Shown here: positions 10,010-20,659 of the stretch, piece after piece
Layout: the number at the start of each line of letters is the position of its first letter
Position numbering within the stretch: position 1 is the stretch's first letter
Origin: Byssochlamys sp. IMV 00236
Taxonomy: Eukaryota; Ascomycota; Eurotiomycetes; Eurotiales; Thermoascaceae
DNA length: 32,511 bases
Direction of reading: 5' to 3'
Assembly (NCBI GenBank): GCA_001931875.2
Contig: MSJH02000316.1
Coordinates: 1 to 32,511, forward strand
The notes under the pieces: model-generated
Told to the model about the DNA's origin: nothing
Seen by the model: the letters and a program-made list of their open reading frames with translations, nothing else
Databases searched by the model: none
Made by a program: the position numbers and the translations under genes

Positions 10010-12560
10010 ATGCTGCGAATAATTCCACTAAGGCAAACATCCTGCCTACTGCTTCGGATCAATCTTAGTGCATCAACAGCTCCTTTACGACATTTCCATC
10101 AAACAGTACCTATCTTACGTAAAGGAGGTCTACCGAGAAAAGGATCGATCATTGATAATGCCGTCTGGAGAATACTTTCCCCAAAGAGACATCGACGTAT
10201 AGAAGAAGGTAATTAGTTGTCAATGCCTGCTCTTGCTTCTCCGTATTGACTTGCCTTATTTTGCATTCCAGAGCTGGATAGAAAGTTGAAGAATTTTAGC
10301 AAAAGTGTACACTTTCGAAGAGAAGCTAGCTGTTTAGGCATAAATACCAAACTATTCCGAGAAATATCAGAGTCATTTGTAAAAGCTGTAGCTGCTGGAG
10401 AAATACCTAGATGTACAGTTAGAAATCTTCTTTCAGGATACACAGGGAATGATATATCAGGTAAGCATCAGATATTTCTTTATTCTTTTTCATTAAACCT
10501 TTTTTTTTTTTTTTTTTTATTAGCGTATCTTGATAAAGAGCTCTTACAGTGTTTCCTTGATTATGCAAAACCTTTTCTACCAGAAGATATTGTGGATAAG
10601 GTCAATTCGCTTCGAAAAATCAGTGATCTTCGATATCCAACAGAGTGGTATCCTTTGGCTAGGCAAATGCAAAGGTATGGAGAAAGAGAGACGCGCAGCA
10701 GTAGAATAGATGTATTCACATAAACTAGAAAGATTATACTTCATGTAGGGCCCACCAACAGCGGCAAGACATATCAGGCATTGCAGCGACTAGAAAGTGC
10801 GCAGAGCGGCATTTACTGTGGACCACTGCGTTTATTAGCCCATGAGATTTATGATAAAATGAACACAAAAGGCATTCCTTGTAACTTGGTGACAGGAGAG
10901 GAAAAAAGAGTAGTATCACCTTATGCACCCTTGACCAGCTCAACTGTTGAAATGGCACCATTAGGAAGGCCAATGGACGTAGCGGTTGTTGATGAAATTC
11001 AGTTGATAGCTGACCCATTTCGTGGATGGGCATGGACAGCGGCTCTTTTGGGGTTGGCAGCAAAAGAAGTTCATCTGTGCGGTGAAGAATCAGCCGTGCC
11101 TTTGATTCAAAGGATCTGTGAGAGTCTGAATGAGGAATTAGTAGTGAACAAATATCAGCGTCTTACTCCCTATAAAGTGAGCAACAGATCATTGGAAGGT
11201 GATTTGAGTAGAATTACAAAGGGAGATTGTGTTGTCGCATTTTCTCGACGAGACATATTTAATTACAAGAACAAAATCGAAGCTATCACTGGACTCAAGT
11301 GTGCTGTAGCATATGGTGGTCTTCCTCCAGGTAAATAGTAAAAAAAAAGAGAGATACACAAGCATTATTTAACCATATCATGATAGAAACTAGAGCTCTT
11401 CAAGCAAAAGCATTCAATGATCCTGACAGTGGATTCGACGTATTAGTAGCTTCAGATGCGGTTGGCATGGGCTTAAATCTGTAGGTCACCATATCTTTTA
11501 AAAGTGGACAAAGTAACTTATTTGATTAAAAGGAATATCAAGCGTATTATATTTAGCACAACGCACAAGTTTAATGGAGCAGAGATGGAACGTATTAGCT
11601 TTCCACAGTTGAAGCAAATTGCTGGACGTGCAGGCAGGTTTGGTACAGCTTATGGAAATGGAATTGTTACCTCGTAAGGGTTGATGTTTGTTTATTTAAT
11701 CATATTTTTTCTGATATGAATCTATATAGCTTACATCCCAGAGATCTTTCATATATTAAAGCAGCTGTTGATTCTCCTATAGTTCCATTAGAGGTAAAAG
11801 ATAGCAGTTATATACAAAAGAATAAAGTAACTAATGATAGTATTAAAGACAGCTGGTCTGCAACCCACCGTGGAAATGTTGGAACTCTTTGCTTCCCAAA
11901 TGCCTAACCAACCCTTTTCGTCTATAATTGTAAGTATGATACTGATATTATATTTAATACATTGACAAAAGTAAATAATAGCAAAAAATTGAAGACTTCG
12001 CGTCAGTTACTGGAGACTATTTTATGTGTAATACCAAGGATAAAAAGGTACATAGAGAATGCGTGCTGTATGAATACGTGACTTATGCTTGCTATAGGCC
12101 ATTGCCGATATAATAGAGGATATTCCGTTAGAAATACGAGATAGATTTCAATTTGCAACAGCACCTGTGAGCATAAGAAGTGAGCCTTCAATGGCATTGA
12201 TTAAAACGTTGGCAAAAAAATTCAGTCGACAGGAAACATGCGACTTGGAGGAAATTGTAGAATTACCAGAAACACCACCCATTAATCCAGAGCATTTGGT
12301 AGACTTGGAAGAAAAACATAAGCAAATCATAGTTTATATGTGGTTAAGGTAAGGATGTTTATATATTTTGCGCGATATTGTGCCAATATGTCTTGCTTGA
12401 TTATAGTGTGCGATATCCTGAGATATTTACTACAGAGCAAGAAACTGCTGTAGAAATCAAGACTCGATGTGAAAAACTGATTGACGAGGGATTGAAGGTA
12501 TCTGCAGCCAATAAAAAGGAGCATAGAAAAAGATCAAGAGCCAAATATTCTTTTGAATAA
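10010..12560 (+). CDS. SUV3: Mitochondrial ATP-dependent RNA helicase Suv3, eleven exons
   Basis: Exons 10010-10208, 10272-10460, 10524-10674, 10729-11330, 11387-11480, 11533-11673, 11730-11793, 11849-11929, 11982-12047, 12098-12348, 12407-12560; 663 aa. Suv3 is the DExH/D helicase of the mitochondrial RNA degradosome, working with an exoribonuclease on mitochondrial transcripts and group I introns. Seen: an Arg-rich presequence without acidic residues ([19 protein letters not shown]); Walker A GPTNSGKT (187-194); [12 protein letters not shown] (motif Ia); DEIQ box (268-271) in [36 protein letters not shown] (motif VI); and the Suv3 C-terminal domain, [17 protein letters not shown]. Each junction keeps frame across ten introns of 50-63 nt; intron 2 has a run of 19 T before its acceptor. 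The tail is basic ([15 protein letters not shown]). Complete and apparently functional. Confidence 0.94.
10500..10518 (+). repeat. Poly-T tract in SUV3 intron 2
   Basis: Nineteen T in a row just before the acceptor TTAG; an extreme polypyrimidine tract and likely to vary in length. Confidence 0.85.
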
Positions 12561-12797
12561 AAACTATATATCTTCATAGATATTATATTTGATATTATTG
12601 TCTTAAACAAATTATCCAAAAATGGATAATATAGTAACCATCGCATTTGAAACCTCAATTATCTAAATTTTAATATTGTAAAGTACCACAAGGAACTGTT
12701 TGATGTATCCATGACAGTACGTCACATACAAAGCAAAAGACGCGACATTGAAAAATCGACACTCGACACTCGAAAAGCCAACATGCGAGATGTTGTT

Positions 12798-13040
12798 TTA
12801 TTTGATATCGCCATTGCCAAGGAAAAGAAAAAGAGCGGGAATCTGAGGGTTCAAAAATATTTGTAAATTCAGCTCTGGACGCTCATAATCACGCGAAGCT
12901 ATTGGATCGAAAGCCGACGTATCAATCGATGCAAACATACCTTCGCATAAGAGTTTTGTCATGAGCTTGTAAATCTGAAGGCTGACTGTTTTTCCTTTGC
13001 GGACAACGTTACCAGCCTTGTGTCGTAGAACAATGTCTGC
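12798..13040 (-). pseudogene. Unassigned reading-frame relic, 80 codons
   Basis: Open frame bounded upstream by an in-frame TAA and ending in a stop. Segments ADIVLRHKAGNVVRKGKTV, LQIYKLMTKLLCEGMFASID and FDPIASRDYERPEL look like real protein, with balanced composition unlike random AT-rich frames. There is no ATG near the start and no matching exon. Likely the end of a broken gene or of a repeated element; family not recognised. Confidence 0.35.
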
Positions 13041-14533
13041 TTATGACTGACATTGAGATAAACGACTGTAATCAGTATGAATAGCGTGAATTCATACATT
13101 ATAAATGATAAGTCAAATTAAATAGAATCTCTCCTTTGAATATAAATCATTATTTCTTTACATAAAAGGATACACTTCTTTAAAAGATAATCCTTCTCAT
13201 GGTAAAAGCAGTATCATAACCCAGATCATAAAACGAACAATAAGATCAGTATCAGGGACGACTTAAAAGTATTCTTTATGAACTCAGGAACAATTAGTCA
13301 ATCCCGTCTTCAGTAATTATAATCCACGCTTGGAATAGTGGTTTACCAGCCATTTGATAGCAACTATAAATAGTAGATATTTAGTTTTTGCATGTTCTTT
13401 CTGTCTTTATCTCAGAATAAGGATTAGTCTCAAAGAGCACTTCTTTTGTTTTTGTCTTGTGTTTCTAAATTATTACATAACATATACGATAATTTGATAA
13501 ACTACTTCTTCTTGTCATTATTGCTTGAACATTCGCAATTTTAGCAACCATATTTCAGAGCTTTTATTTACGACTTGCTTGAGCTTCCTACACTGTCTTT
13601 AGATGAAAAAGATTCAATATAATGATTAGATTTAAAATGCTTTTTGAGATCCCAAGATTCAAAAGTAGCCAAATGAATACATCTATGAGATGTCTTTTTA
13701 AGCTTACCTATATCTAATTTATTTATACAGTGGCATATGTTTAGCTTGATATTTTGATGTTGAATGGATATCTACGAAATATAGATAGGTTTCTTTGATT
13801 GAGGCCGCGCATATAAATGCATGATACAGGGCCATATTTATTGGCTACAGTGAAGAATTTTCAGTCATGAAGGAATAAAGAACATAAAGGTCTTGTGTCA
13901 TTTTATAAATATTTACAGCATGAATCAGATAAATCGCAGTAACATTATTTTGGGAAAAAGTGTATTTTTATCGTCCTACAGCGTGTCAGGAGTGGCCAAC
14001 ATTGCTGTGTGTTACAGAACATAGTTGCATGATCTATTGTCATACTACCCAATTATAGTATTTTGCCCGACAGATAACCTGGGAACATACAAATTTCCAA
14101 ATATAGAAAGAGACAACGCTTTTCTCTTATATGAATTTGCCTTTATCTTTTATGCAAAGCAAAGCCAAGCATCAAAAAGGACCATAATTACCAATTATTA
14201 AAGGATTAAATAAAGAAAGACATGATTAAATATATATGCATCTTCTTTATATAAGCAAAGACTGACATCTTGTTATCAAAAATCAGAAACCATTTAAGGC
14301 GGTAATATAAAAAAGTTAAAAATAACTTGACGAATATGTCATTCAAGCAACCTTCTTGAGCTATCTTAAGAGTAGATATGCTACAAGACATAACACGCAA
14401 AAGAATTGATATGATATTAGTCTGCCCATCTAGCATTTAAAAAGCCTTGGCGATCAGAACGTATCATGATGCGTGTATATATGTGTGTGAAACCTCATCG
14501 TAATTAACTGGGCGGAACAAGACATTGAATGCT

Positions 14534-14540
14534 TATAAAA
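14534..14540 (+). promoter_or_regulatory. TATA box of the deacetylase gene
   Basis: TATAAAA about 70 nt upstream of the ATG at 14609, with a C/T-rich stretch (CCCCTTTCCTTTCTTTTTT) between them, the usual fungal start-site context. Confidence 0.65.
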
Positions 14541-14608
14541 GGAGGCACGCCATGACCTGATGTATTTATTAACGCCCCTTTCCTTTCTTTTTTAATTTAA
14601 TTACACAA

Positions 14609-15444
14609 ATGCGTCTCACTCTTCTCGCTTCTTTGGCTGCCATTGCCACTGCTGTTTCTGCTGTTCCTGTTGAAAAGAGAGCTGTCAAGGCCAAGGTTTA
14701 CACTACCTGTTCCGTTCCCGGCACTATTGCTTTGACTTTTGACGATGGACCTTATGAATACACTTGGGCATTGGCTGATACGCTTAAATCTAAAGGTGTT
14801 ACCGCCACCTTCTTCATGAACGGTAACAACTGGGTGTAAGTAACCCTCCCTTTTTTCTTAATGATAGCCTAATTTAGCCTAATGTATTTTTTTACAGTGA
14901 CGTTGAACACCAAAGCGTAAAGACTCCTGCTGGTACAAAGACTTACAAGCAAGTTATCAAGCATGTCTATGACAAGGGCCACCAAATCGGCAGCCACACT
15001 TTTAGCCACAAGGAACTTGCTGGCCTAAGTGCTACTGAGGTCAAGTCTGAAATGACCAAGCTTGAAAAGATTTTCAAGTCCGTCATTGGTAAGACTCCTG
15101 TCTACATGCGTCCTCCTTCCGGCGCTTATGATGACAACACACTCGCTACTCTTGGTCAACTCGGATACAAGGTTATCCTCTGGGATATTGATTCCAATGA
15201 CTGGAGATACAAGGATATTGCCAGCCTTGCTAACGAACAACAAGAATACAAGAGCGTCATTGAAGCTGATAGCAAGAAGAAGCCTCATGGTCACATTGCT
15301 CTTCAACACGATGTTCACAAGAAGACTGTTGACAAGCTTGTTCCTTGGGTTATCTCTTACATTAAGAGCAAGAAGAACTACAAGTTTGTCACTGTTGCTG
15401 AATGTCTTGGTAACACCAAGAGCAGCGCTTACAAGAGTAAATAA
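14609..15444 (+). CDS. Secreted polysaccharide (chitin) deacetylase, CE4 family, two exons
   Basis: Exons 14609-14835 and 14898-15444; 257 aa. CE4 enzymes remove acetyl groups from N-acetylglucosamine polymers; in Mucorales they make chitosan in the cell wall. Signal peptide about 1-18 (MRLTLLASLAAIATAVSA), then VEKR at 21-24, a possible Kex2 cut. All five CE4 motifs are present: TFDDGP (43-48; Asp45 base, Asp46 metal ligand), SHTFSH (His109 and His113 metal ligands), RPPSGAYD (147-154; family RPPYG), DSNDW (174-178) and LQHDVH (211-216). No chitin-binding module, Ser/Thr-rich stalk or GPI signal follows, so it is a short secreted form compared with the roughly 420-aa Mucor rouxii enzyme. Codons are more GC-rich at third positions than in neighbouring genes, with a TATA promoter, which suggests strong expression. 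AATAAA lies at 15486. Activity on chitin is inferred. Confidence 0.92.
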
Positions 15445-15485
15445 ATGTGCTCATGTATCATTACTCATTAGAATTTAAATGTTTT

Positions 15486-15491
15486 AATAAA
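15486..15491 (+). terminator. AATAAA polyadenylation signal of the deacetylase gene
   Basis: AATAAA 42 nt after the stop codon, in the 118-nt gap shared with the convergent UTP13 gene. Confidence 0.5.
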
Positions 15492-15562
15492 CTATGTACT
15501 TTAGAAAAATGAGCTATCTTTTTTCAAAAATAATTGACAAAACAAGGATGCTATGTTATTTA

Positions 15563-18162
15563 TTACTGTTGTGCTTGCAAAGTGTAGTCTATAATAAATG
15601 ATTGGGTTATAAGGTCGTCTATACGTTGATAGTGTCTATCCGTATACGGTAACAGACCATCAATGATCTAAAAAATAATGCATTAGTTTCCTTGTAAACG
15701 TTTATATGCTTTCTTACCTCTTTAGCAGATGGTATTTCAACAATTTCTTCTGCGCTACGCGACATTAAAATGGCATTTAATACTGTTTGTGCTACATCTG
15801 AATGCTTTGCATTTGTGTTCCAGTCTCGGATGTACTTTAGCATTTTTTCGATATTTTCAATTGATAGTTCTGCAAGGATTTTATCTACATTTTCTGATCC
15901 AGTAATGCTCTGATCCCCTTCTGGTCTGGATTCAGAAACTTCCTTGAACAGATGTAGTAAACGGTAAGGCTGTTCTAGCGATAATGCCAATAAAATGGCG
16001 TTTAGATAATCTTTCTTGCGCATAAAGTTTTGCAGTTCTTGTTCCCTAAAATATAATGTTAGTTATATTGATGGACAAGACACAACACAATTTACTTGAT
16101 GATCAATTCTTCTTTTTCTTTCAACTCTTCTTCTTGTTCTTGTAAAGTGACATCTTCCCAGAAATTAACAACAGAGTCAGCACCTGCAGATACTACAAAT
16201 CTTTCATCTTTTCGAATTGCCAAAGCCCACACTTTTTCAGTGTGATTATCAAGTGTAGCTGCACATTCGTTTGTCTTGATTGTCCACACTTTCACCAGAC
16301 CATCTGAAGCGGCAGACACTAATTGCATACCAGCCGTCAAGAACTCAACTCGAAGGACTGAATTAGTATGGCCTTCAAATGTCTTTAAGCATGTAAAGTC
16401 TTTTAAATTCCATATCTTGACTGTCTTATCACCAGAACTTGTAGCCAAGACCTGGTCTACAGGGGAGAATCGTGCACACCAAACACCACGCTTGTGACCT
16501 TTCATGGTGCCAACCAGTTCTCCCGTGTCCACGTTCCAAAGTTTGGCTGTCTTATCTTGTGAACCAGTTGCAAAGAATTTATCATTGGGAGCAACGCAAA
16601 TGGTATTGATGTCTTTATCGTGTGCTTGATGAGTGTATAATGATTTGGGTTTAAAGTTTTCGTCTGGGTTATCCAAATCCATCTCTCTCAAGTTCCAGTA
16701 TTTTATTGTTCTATCTTGACTGCCTGTGATCATAAAAGTCTTTGATTTTCTGGATAGTGCAACTGCACCCACTGATTCTGTATGCCCAATACATACACCC
16801 GCAGGCATATATTTCTTCTTGTGATCTTCTTGTGTTGTATCAATCTTCCAGAGACGTGCTGTCTTATCTTTAGATGCTGTGACAAGAAGCGTACCGTCTC
16901 TTGATCTATCCAAAGAAATGATCATGTCTGTATGTCCATACAGTAAATCACAATCTTGTGTGTCGACATTGTAAATTCTTAATTGGGCACTATTGGTAGC
17001 TGCTGCCAAGTATGTCTCATCTTCTCCCACATAAGCAACATCAACAACTTCGTCATTGTATCCAACAATCTGCTTTACACGCTCAAGTTGCTGTTCCAGA
17101 GAGTAAATGAGAATATTTTGATCATTGGTCACAACTGCTAAAACTCTAGCGCTTTTGATATATACAACATCTGTAATCGTGTGCTGACTATTCTTTTCGG
17201 GTTCCTGTGCCTTGATTAATTTTCCAGTCTTCATATCCCACAGCTTGACAAGTCCTGAATCGCCTGCAGTATAAAAAATGTCGGATTGAGCGTATTCACT
17301 GCCAAACTTGGCCGTCACCTCTTCATTCTTTTCAACAAATCCAACTGTTTCGATCGTTTCAAAAATGGGATATGTGGCCCTAAGCTGTTTTGCTCGCCAG
17401 TCCCATACATTCACAACTTTATCACGAGAGCCAGATATAAGGTATTGACCATCTGCAGAAAAGTCAAGGCCACGGATAACACTGACATGACTCTTCAATA
17501 CGGCTACACTGTTTCTTGATTGTAAATCCCAAATTCTCACTTGACAGTCGACTGCACCTGACGCAAGATACCATTTGCCTTCATGCTTGTGAAACTTGAG
17601 AGCACTGATAACGCCTCCGTGTCCTTTAAAGTTATGTGTACAGTAACCCTTATCGATATCCCACACTTTGATGGAACCATCTGCAAAACCGGTAGCTACC
17701 AAGGTTGATGTCTCATCGATATCCATGACAATCACAGGTGCAGAATCATGTGCCTTGAACGTTCGGACACATTCTCCTTTTTCAAGTTCCCAAATTCTTA
17801 TGAATAAGCTTCGACTGGCGCTGACGAGATGCTTTCCATTGGGCTTAACAGCCATGGTGGTCACTAGTTCAGTATCCTATAATAAAATTAGCATGCTTTA
17901 AAGCAAATGAATAATGCTGTCAACATACGCCTTCTAATTGATGAACTTGTTTTCCTGTTGCAAGTTCAGTAACAATAATATCCTCACTAAGTGTTGAAAT
18001 CAAATATTTTGAATCCTGAGTAATCTCGACCTTGCCACCATTATAGATTGATTCAATCGTCTTGATGGACTTGAAACTATTAAAGTATTATTATCATGTT
18101 TACAATACGTTTAATTCAAAGTACCTTGTCTTCAATATCAATTTCGTAGATTCATCGGCCAT
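15563..18162 (-). CDS. UTP13: U3 snoRNP / SSU processome WD40 protein Utp13 (TBL3), five exons
   Basis: Exons 18162-18125, 18076-17929, 17876-16096, 16045-15718, 15667-15563; 799 aa, close to yeast Utp13 (817). It is a subunit of the UtpB complex in the nucleolus, needed for early cleavages of pre-18S rRNA. Seen: WD repeats from about residue 60 to 640, enough for two propellers, with repeat ends such as SIKVWDID, QVRIWDLQ, VVNVWDWR, LVKLWDMK, TARLWKID, TIKYWNLR, TAKLWNVD, TVKIWNLK and LVKVWTIK; a charged bridge (EEELKEKEELIIK); then the Utp13 C-terminal domain (KKDYLNAILLALSLEQP, YIRDWNTNAKHS, IIDGLLPYTDRHYQRIDDL, FIIDYTLQA). Introns are 48-52 nt. The last intron removes a stretch whose read-through would give a false tail. 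Convergent with the deacetylase gene. Essential housekeeping gene, intact. Confidence 0.95.
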
Positions 18163-18925
18163 GTTGAGAAATAGACTGCGATAGAAACAGTAAAGCTGCC
18201 CTTTTTGCTTTTCTTGTGTAGTAGAACTTCAAAGTGAAATGCAGTCACTGTGGCTTGCTTGAATCAAGGTTTATGCAATTAAAAACAAGCTTTTACAGTC
18301 AAGTCTGAGTTGTTTAAACAGTGTTCTTAGGGACCACGCCCCGAAACATTATTTCCGGGCCGAGCGCTTAGGGACCACACCTTGGGTGACGCGACTCACC
18401 TTAAAATAATAGGTATTTGGGACGACGTCGTTAGGAATCGTGCCCAAAGCGGATTATTCTTCCAAAATAGCAATGTTGCCGAAAAGACGACAGAGGATGT
18501 GGTTATAGGCTTTCTAGCCGCGCTTTATTCTCAGAAAAACAATAAAAAAAAATTCTTGTAATCTATACTCTTTATAAATATGCGAAAGAGCTCCAATTAT
18601 GCAAATCGTAAAAAACAGCCATGGCTGCTTACATATGAATGGTTAATACTCCCTTATTATCTGTTTTCTCTTTCCCTCGACGCAGCAGTTCTGTCAGTAT
18701 AAAAAAGCTCTTTTTTACACTTGCCTCTACGCGAGCCAAATATCTGAACTTTGTTGATTCACTACAGCCAGAAAAGAGAATGTTGAGCCAGCATTCTGAT
18801 GGTACATAATCTGTAATTAAAAGAGTTGATGAAAGCTGAAAGAAGCCATTTGACAGCAAATGCCATACTTTTATTAACAAGTCTAATACTAAGTACATTA
18901 TGTGTCATAGCGCCAACAAATAAGA
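18163..18925. other. Spacer with UTP13 promoter and a GC-richer block
   Basis: Contains the UTP13 upstream region and, at 18326-18490, a block clearly richer in G+C than its surroundings with repeated CTTAGGGACCAC units. A minus-strand frame (18629-18898, 89 codons) lies 28 nt after the F-box stop; it has protein-like pieces but no family I recognise and I do not call it a gene. Confidence 0.5.
18326..18444. repeat. Degenerate 15-bp direct repeats in a GC-richer block
   Basis: CTTAGGGACCACGCC at 18326-18340 and CTTAGGGACCACACC at 18367-18381 differ at one base; a weaker third copy, GTTAGGAATCGTGCC, is at 18430-18444. They lie 160-280 nt upstream of the UTP13 ATG. They could be factor-binding sites or the leftovers of an inserted element. 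Confidence 0.45.
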
Positions 18926-20659
18926 TTATTCGTATAAATCATCATAATATAAATTATTATAATCTATCCCCTCATCAAACAAATCTATTTCGACAAAAAC
19001 TTTGATCAAAGGGTTCTCGTTTACTGTTTCAGTCCATTTCTTGGTTGTTCTATTTTCGCGTTGTATATCTACCAAGTATATCGTTTTATTTGAGGAAATA
19101 TCGTCAATTACTAATAGCGCCTTTCTACCAAACACATCTGTTAAACTACTGTAATGACTTTGAGGAGACCAAGTATTCGAAGGCGCAGTATCAAAAGAAT
19201 CGAATAACATATCCAATTTACTTTCAACCTCATCCATAGAAGGGCAAATAATTTTAACGTCTACATGACGTACTGACGGCAAGAGACGCAAGTAACCAGC
19301 AAGTGACCCACTTTCTATAGTACGCACTATCAGTGTAAGAGCCTCTACTGTCGAATTCAAAGGCACATTTGCATCTATTGCAGCTTGTGATGGCGGCTGG
19401 AAAGTCGCATATGTCCAGTAGTGGAAAGTCTTCGTTTGCGTACAGGTAGTGAGAATATCTTCAATCCATACGGTGCGGTCTTCAAAGTATGAATCGCAAT
19501 CCAAGATAAACCTTGTAATATTATGTTGGTATTTCTTGAACATCTGTAAGAACCTTTCTTTTTTTCTTGAATCGTTATCGAGTTGTATAAATGCTGTTCT
19601 TTTTATACTTCTCTGTTGCAAACGAATCGCTTGATTGGAAGCCTCCAGATAGCAAAAGTGAATGCGTACGTTAGGCGTGTGCTTTAAGTACGCTTCAAGC
19701 AAAGAAAATGGTCCTCTTCCCTCAATTTCATACGTTTGCATTGAGTTTAGATATTCTATAAACCTATCGCCAATATTATTGAAATAACCTTCCAGATCAA
19801 AACGGAAAGAGGAGTTAGATACCAATTTCAGATTCTGAAGGCTGGGAAACTTGTGCATGATGTATTCAGCAATACCTATATGATTGATCCAATACACGCC
19901 TAAAGTTTTGATATTTTTATGTGGCTGTGTAGATAATATTTCAAGAGTGGTTGGTATTCTGCTCCTCTCTCTCGAATAAAACGCCTTTGAGTTTACGCTT
20001 AAAGACGTCAAGTTAGGGCAAAGCTGGATTATCTCATCATAATCTATAAGTGACCAAATGGCTTCCATCTTGTCGATAATCAAATGTGTTAAGTTGCTAA
20101 ACTCTGGTAATCGCTGACAGAGCTCTTTCATTATTGGGGTGGAAGGATGCTCTGGCGGTAGATAGATCTGAGTGAGCGAATGGCGAAAAAGCGAAATAAG
20201 TGTGTTATAACAATCAAAGTAATTATGACGTTCAGTTAAGTCAAAAGGGTTAATAAGTTCCTTTATATGAGGCCAGTGCTTTGATGCAGCAGTGGCAATA
20301 GTACGCCAAGAATCATAGTTCCCAATGGCACCCTTAACGCGTTCTACGTTTGGACAGGCTTCAGCAAGTTCATTCATGTAAAGTTCTGCTGCTTCATATT
20401 TTCGGTATCTTGTGCTAAGGCATATAGTACGAGTAAGGTGCCCTGCGCTGCTGTTTTTCATACAGTGTAAAAACCTTTCCATGTCCGTATCGTCGTATAA
20501 ATCTATTAAACTATACAGCCATGTTTTTGCAACTTGGTTCCATCCCTTACAGACAAGCTGATATTGCACCATCCAACTTTTCTTGTATTCGTCACTCTTC
20601 TGAACATATGTAAAAATCTTCTGTAATATTTCACTAGGTATCTCATTGAAGCCTGGCAT
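18926..20659 (-). CDS. F-box protein with leucine-rich-repeat-like body, intronless
   Basis: 577 aa from the ATG at 20659; an in-frame ATG 21 nt upstream (20680) would add only MCILYLK, which does not resemble F-box starts. The F-box is at residues 4-50: FNEIPSEILQKIFTYV, then YQLVCKGWNQVAKTWLYS. Such proteins bind Skp1 and recruit substrates to SCF ubiquitin ligases. The rest carries irregular leucine-rich segments (LCQRLPEFSNLTHLIID, LCPNLTSLSVNS, FPSLQNLKLVSN, LLPSVRHVDVKI) as in the large F-box/LRR families of Mucorales. The C-terminus is acidic and Tyr-rich (DEGIDYNNLYYDDLYE). The lack of introns contrasts with most genes here and is common in expanded F-box families. Substrate unknown. 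Confidence 0.85.
   Translation of the reverse strand: MPGFNEIPSEILQKIFTYVQKSDEYKKSWMVQYQLVCKGWNQVAKTWLYSLIDLYDDTDMERFLHCMKNSSAGHLTRTICLSTRYRKYEAAELYMNELAEACPNVERVKGAIGNYDSWRTIATAASKHWPHIKELINPFDLTERHNYFDCYNTLISLFRHSLTQIYLPPEHPSTPIMKELCQRLPEFSNLTHLIIDKMEAIWSLIDYDEIIQLCPNLTSLSVNSKAFYSRERSRIPTTLEILSTQPHKNIKTLGVYWINHIGIAEYIMHKFPSLQNLKLVSNSSFRFDLEGYFNNIGDRFIEYLNSMQTYEIEGRGPFSLLEAYLKHTPNVRIHFCYLEASNQAIRLQQRSIKRTAFIQLDNDSRKKERFLQMFKKYQHNITRFILDCDSYFEDRTVWIEDILTTCTQTKTFHYWTYATFQPPSQAAIDANVPLNSTVEALTLIVRTIESGSLAGYLRLLPSVRHVDVKIICPSMDEVESKLDMLFDSFDTAPSNTWSPQSHYSSLTDVFGRKALLVIDDISSNKTIYLVDIQRENRTTKKWTETVNENPLIKVFVEIDLFDEGIDYNNLYYDDLYE

Larger units (their letters stand above)
12561..14608. other. AT-rich 2-kb spacer between SUV3 and the deacetylase
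   Basis: Apart from the unassigned relic at 12798-13040 and the deacetylase core promoter at the right end, I see nothing coding. A minus-strand frame at 14206-14436 has the composition of random AT-rich DNA. Confidence 0.55.

Noticed and set aside
18328..18376. TTAGGG units as a telomere-like repeat
   Set aside because: Only two separated copies inside a longer repeat unit; no tandem array.
18629..18898. 89-codon minus-strand frame just after the F-box gene
   Set aside because: Some protein-like segments, but no family, no promoter or splice evidence, and it lies where the F-box 3' UTR should be.
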